A stretch of DNA of 5,186 bases from Deltaproteobacteria bacterium (GTDB taxonomy: Bacteria; Myxococcota_A; UBA9160). A program made the position numbers and the translations under genes. Positions 4,559 to 5,186 of this stretch are shown piece by piece. The first letter of the stretch is position 1; the number at the start of each line of letters is the position of its first letter. Below the pieces are notes generated by a model that worked only from the letters and a program-made list of their open reading frames with translations, was not told the origin of the DNA and searched no databases. The stretch is from NCBI GenBank assembly GCA_003520425.1, contig DOUU01000358.1:970-6155 (forward strand). Reading direction: 5' to 3'.

Positions 4559-5186
4559 AGCTTGCGGATCTTCTCTCGGCCTTCGCGCACTTCCTTGGTC
4601 GCATTGCGAGTGTCGTAAATGCGCTGGGCCTTCGCGACCACACGGCGATAGTCGATCGAGGCGTGGTTGGTAACGATGACGACAAGATCTGCCGTGGAGA
4701 GCGCTTCGTCGGACAGATCCACGCTCTTCAGGGTGGCGCCGTCGAGATTGAGCTCAAGGACATGGGGATCGTGGTATGTGACCCGGCCACCCTTTTGCAG
4801 GAGAAGCCGAATCACATCGAGGGCCGGAGACTCCCGCATGTCCGATACGTCCGGCTTGTACGCGACACCGAGCACGAGGATGTTTGAGCCGTTGACGGGA
4901 AGGCGGTCCTCGTTCAAGAGCTCCGCGATCTTCGATGCCACGTACTCCGGCATGTGGCCGTTGATCTCGGTCGCAAGCTCGATGAATCGGGCCGTGAAGT
5001 TGAGCGCCTTCATCTTCCAGGCGAGGTATGTCGGATCGACGGGGATGCAGTGACCGCCAAGACCCGGCCCTGGCAGGAATTTCATGAAGCCGTAGGGCTT
5101 GGTGGATGCCGCCTCGATCACCTCCCAGACGTCGATTCCCATCTTGTGGCTCATCAGGGCCAGCTCGTTGACCAGGGCGATGTTGA
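4555..5186 (-). CDS. UDP-N-acetyl-hexosamine 6-dehydrogenase, 3' part (WbpA-like)
   Basis: The gene enters from beyond the right edge; the visible 209 codons are roughly the C-terminal half of a family of about 430 residues. The internal ATG at 5154 is not the start, since the frame continues to the window edge as NIALVNELAL. This family oxidises the C6 hydroxyl of a nucleotide sugar to a carboxylate in two NAD-dependent steps. The catalytic cysteine is in GPGLGGHCIPVDP (Cys codon 5047-5049). The C-terminal UDP-binding domain carries ILVLGVAYKPDVSDMRESPA. The phrases GIDVWEVIEAASTKPYGFM and HCIPVDPTYLAWK point to the UDP-GlcNAc/UDP-ManNAc dehydrogenase branch (WbpA/VipA/WecC-like) rather than UDP-glucose dehydrogenase, but the N-terminal NAD domain needed to confirm this is outside the window. 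The product would feed uronate synthesis for O-antigen or capsule. Its stop overlaps the lipoprotein start. Confidence 0.93.
   Translation of the reverse strand, partial: NIALVNELALMSHKMGIDVWEVIEAASTKPYGFMKFLPGPGLGGHCIPVDPTYLAWKMKALNFTARFIELATEINGHMPEYVASKIAELLNEDRLPVNGSNILVLGVAYKPDVSDMRESPALDVIRLLLQKGGRVTYHDPHVLELNLDGATLKSVDLSDEALSTADLVVIVTNHASIDYRRVVAKAQRIYDTRNATKEVREGREKIRKL

Noticed and set aside
1..5186. CRISPR array, toxin-antitoxin pair, retron or other defence module
   Set aside because: No regularly spaced repeats with unique spacers, no reverse transcriptase, nuclease or paired small toxin genes were visible on either strand.

Overview
The window reads as chromosomal DNA from a GC-rich Gram-negative-type bacterium, most likely a proteobacterium in the broad sense (a delta/Myxococcota-like lineage is a guess from the integrase style, not shown). 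The signs are GC-rich third codon positions in the real genes, strong AGGAGG ribosome sites on two genes, a CCA-encoding tRNA gene, a candidate lipoprotein and a CadC-like regulator with TolB-like and TPR parts.

Layout. Positions 1-275 hold no gene I can support. On the minus strand, a small tautomerase (838-1062) is followed by a GFA/CENP-V-fold zinc protein (276-707). The 130-bp gap between them holds a perfect GC-rich hairpin and a perfect 13-bp palindrome. Divergent from the tautomerase is a 526-residue soluble regulator (1216-2796, plus strand). The 153-bp divergent region holds three tandem 11-bp direct repeats abutting a plausible promoter whose -10 box lies only 7 bp before the regulator start codon. 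The simplest reading is that the regulator binds the repeats and controls itself, the tautomerase and perhaps the GFA protein. That is inference.

Positions 2797-3171 are non-coding, with an interrupted palindrome. Positions 3172-4195 are a gene graveyard. A C-terminal fragment of an unrecognised protein runs straight into the wreck of a tyrosine recombinase. The recombinase has lost its N-terminus and the segment with the first catalytic arginine, carries an in-frame TGA where Trp is expected, and has Asp in place of the catalytic Tyr. Its frame stays open to a stop codon inside the antisense of a tRNA-Gly(GCC) gene (4131-4206, minus), as expected for an element once integrated at the tRNA 3' end.

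Right of the tRNA, on the minus strand, are the 3' half of a UDP-N-acetyl-hexosamine 6-dehydrogenase of the WbpA type (surface polysaccharide precursor synthesis) and a small candidate lipoprotein overlapping it by GTGA. That operon ends in an intrinsic terminator whose loop and 3' arm carry the -35 box of the tRNA promoter. A second terminator follows the tRNA.

I see no clearly new system. The best candidates for something undescribed are the regulator/tautomerase/GFA module with its 11-bp repeats, and the unidentified fragment fused to the dead integrase.
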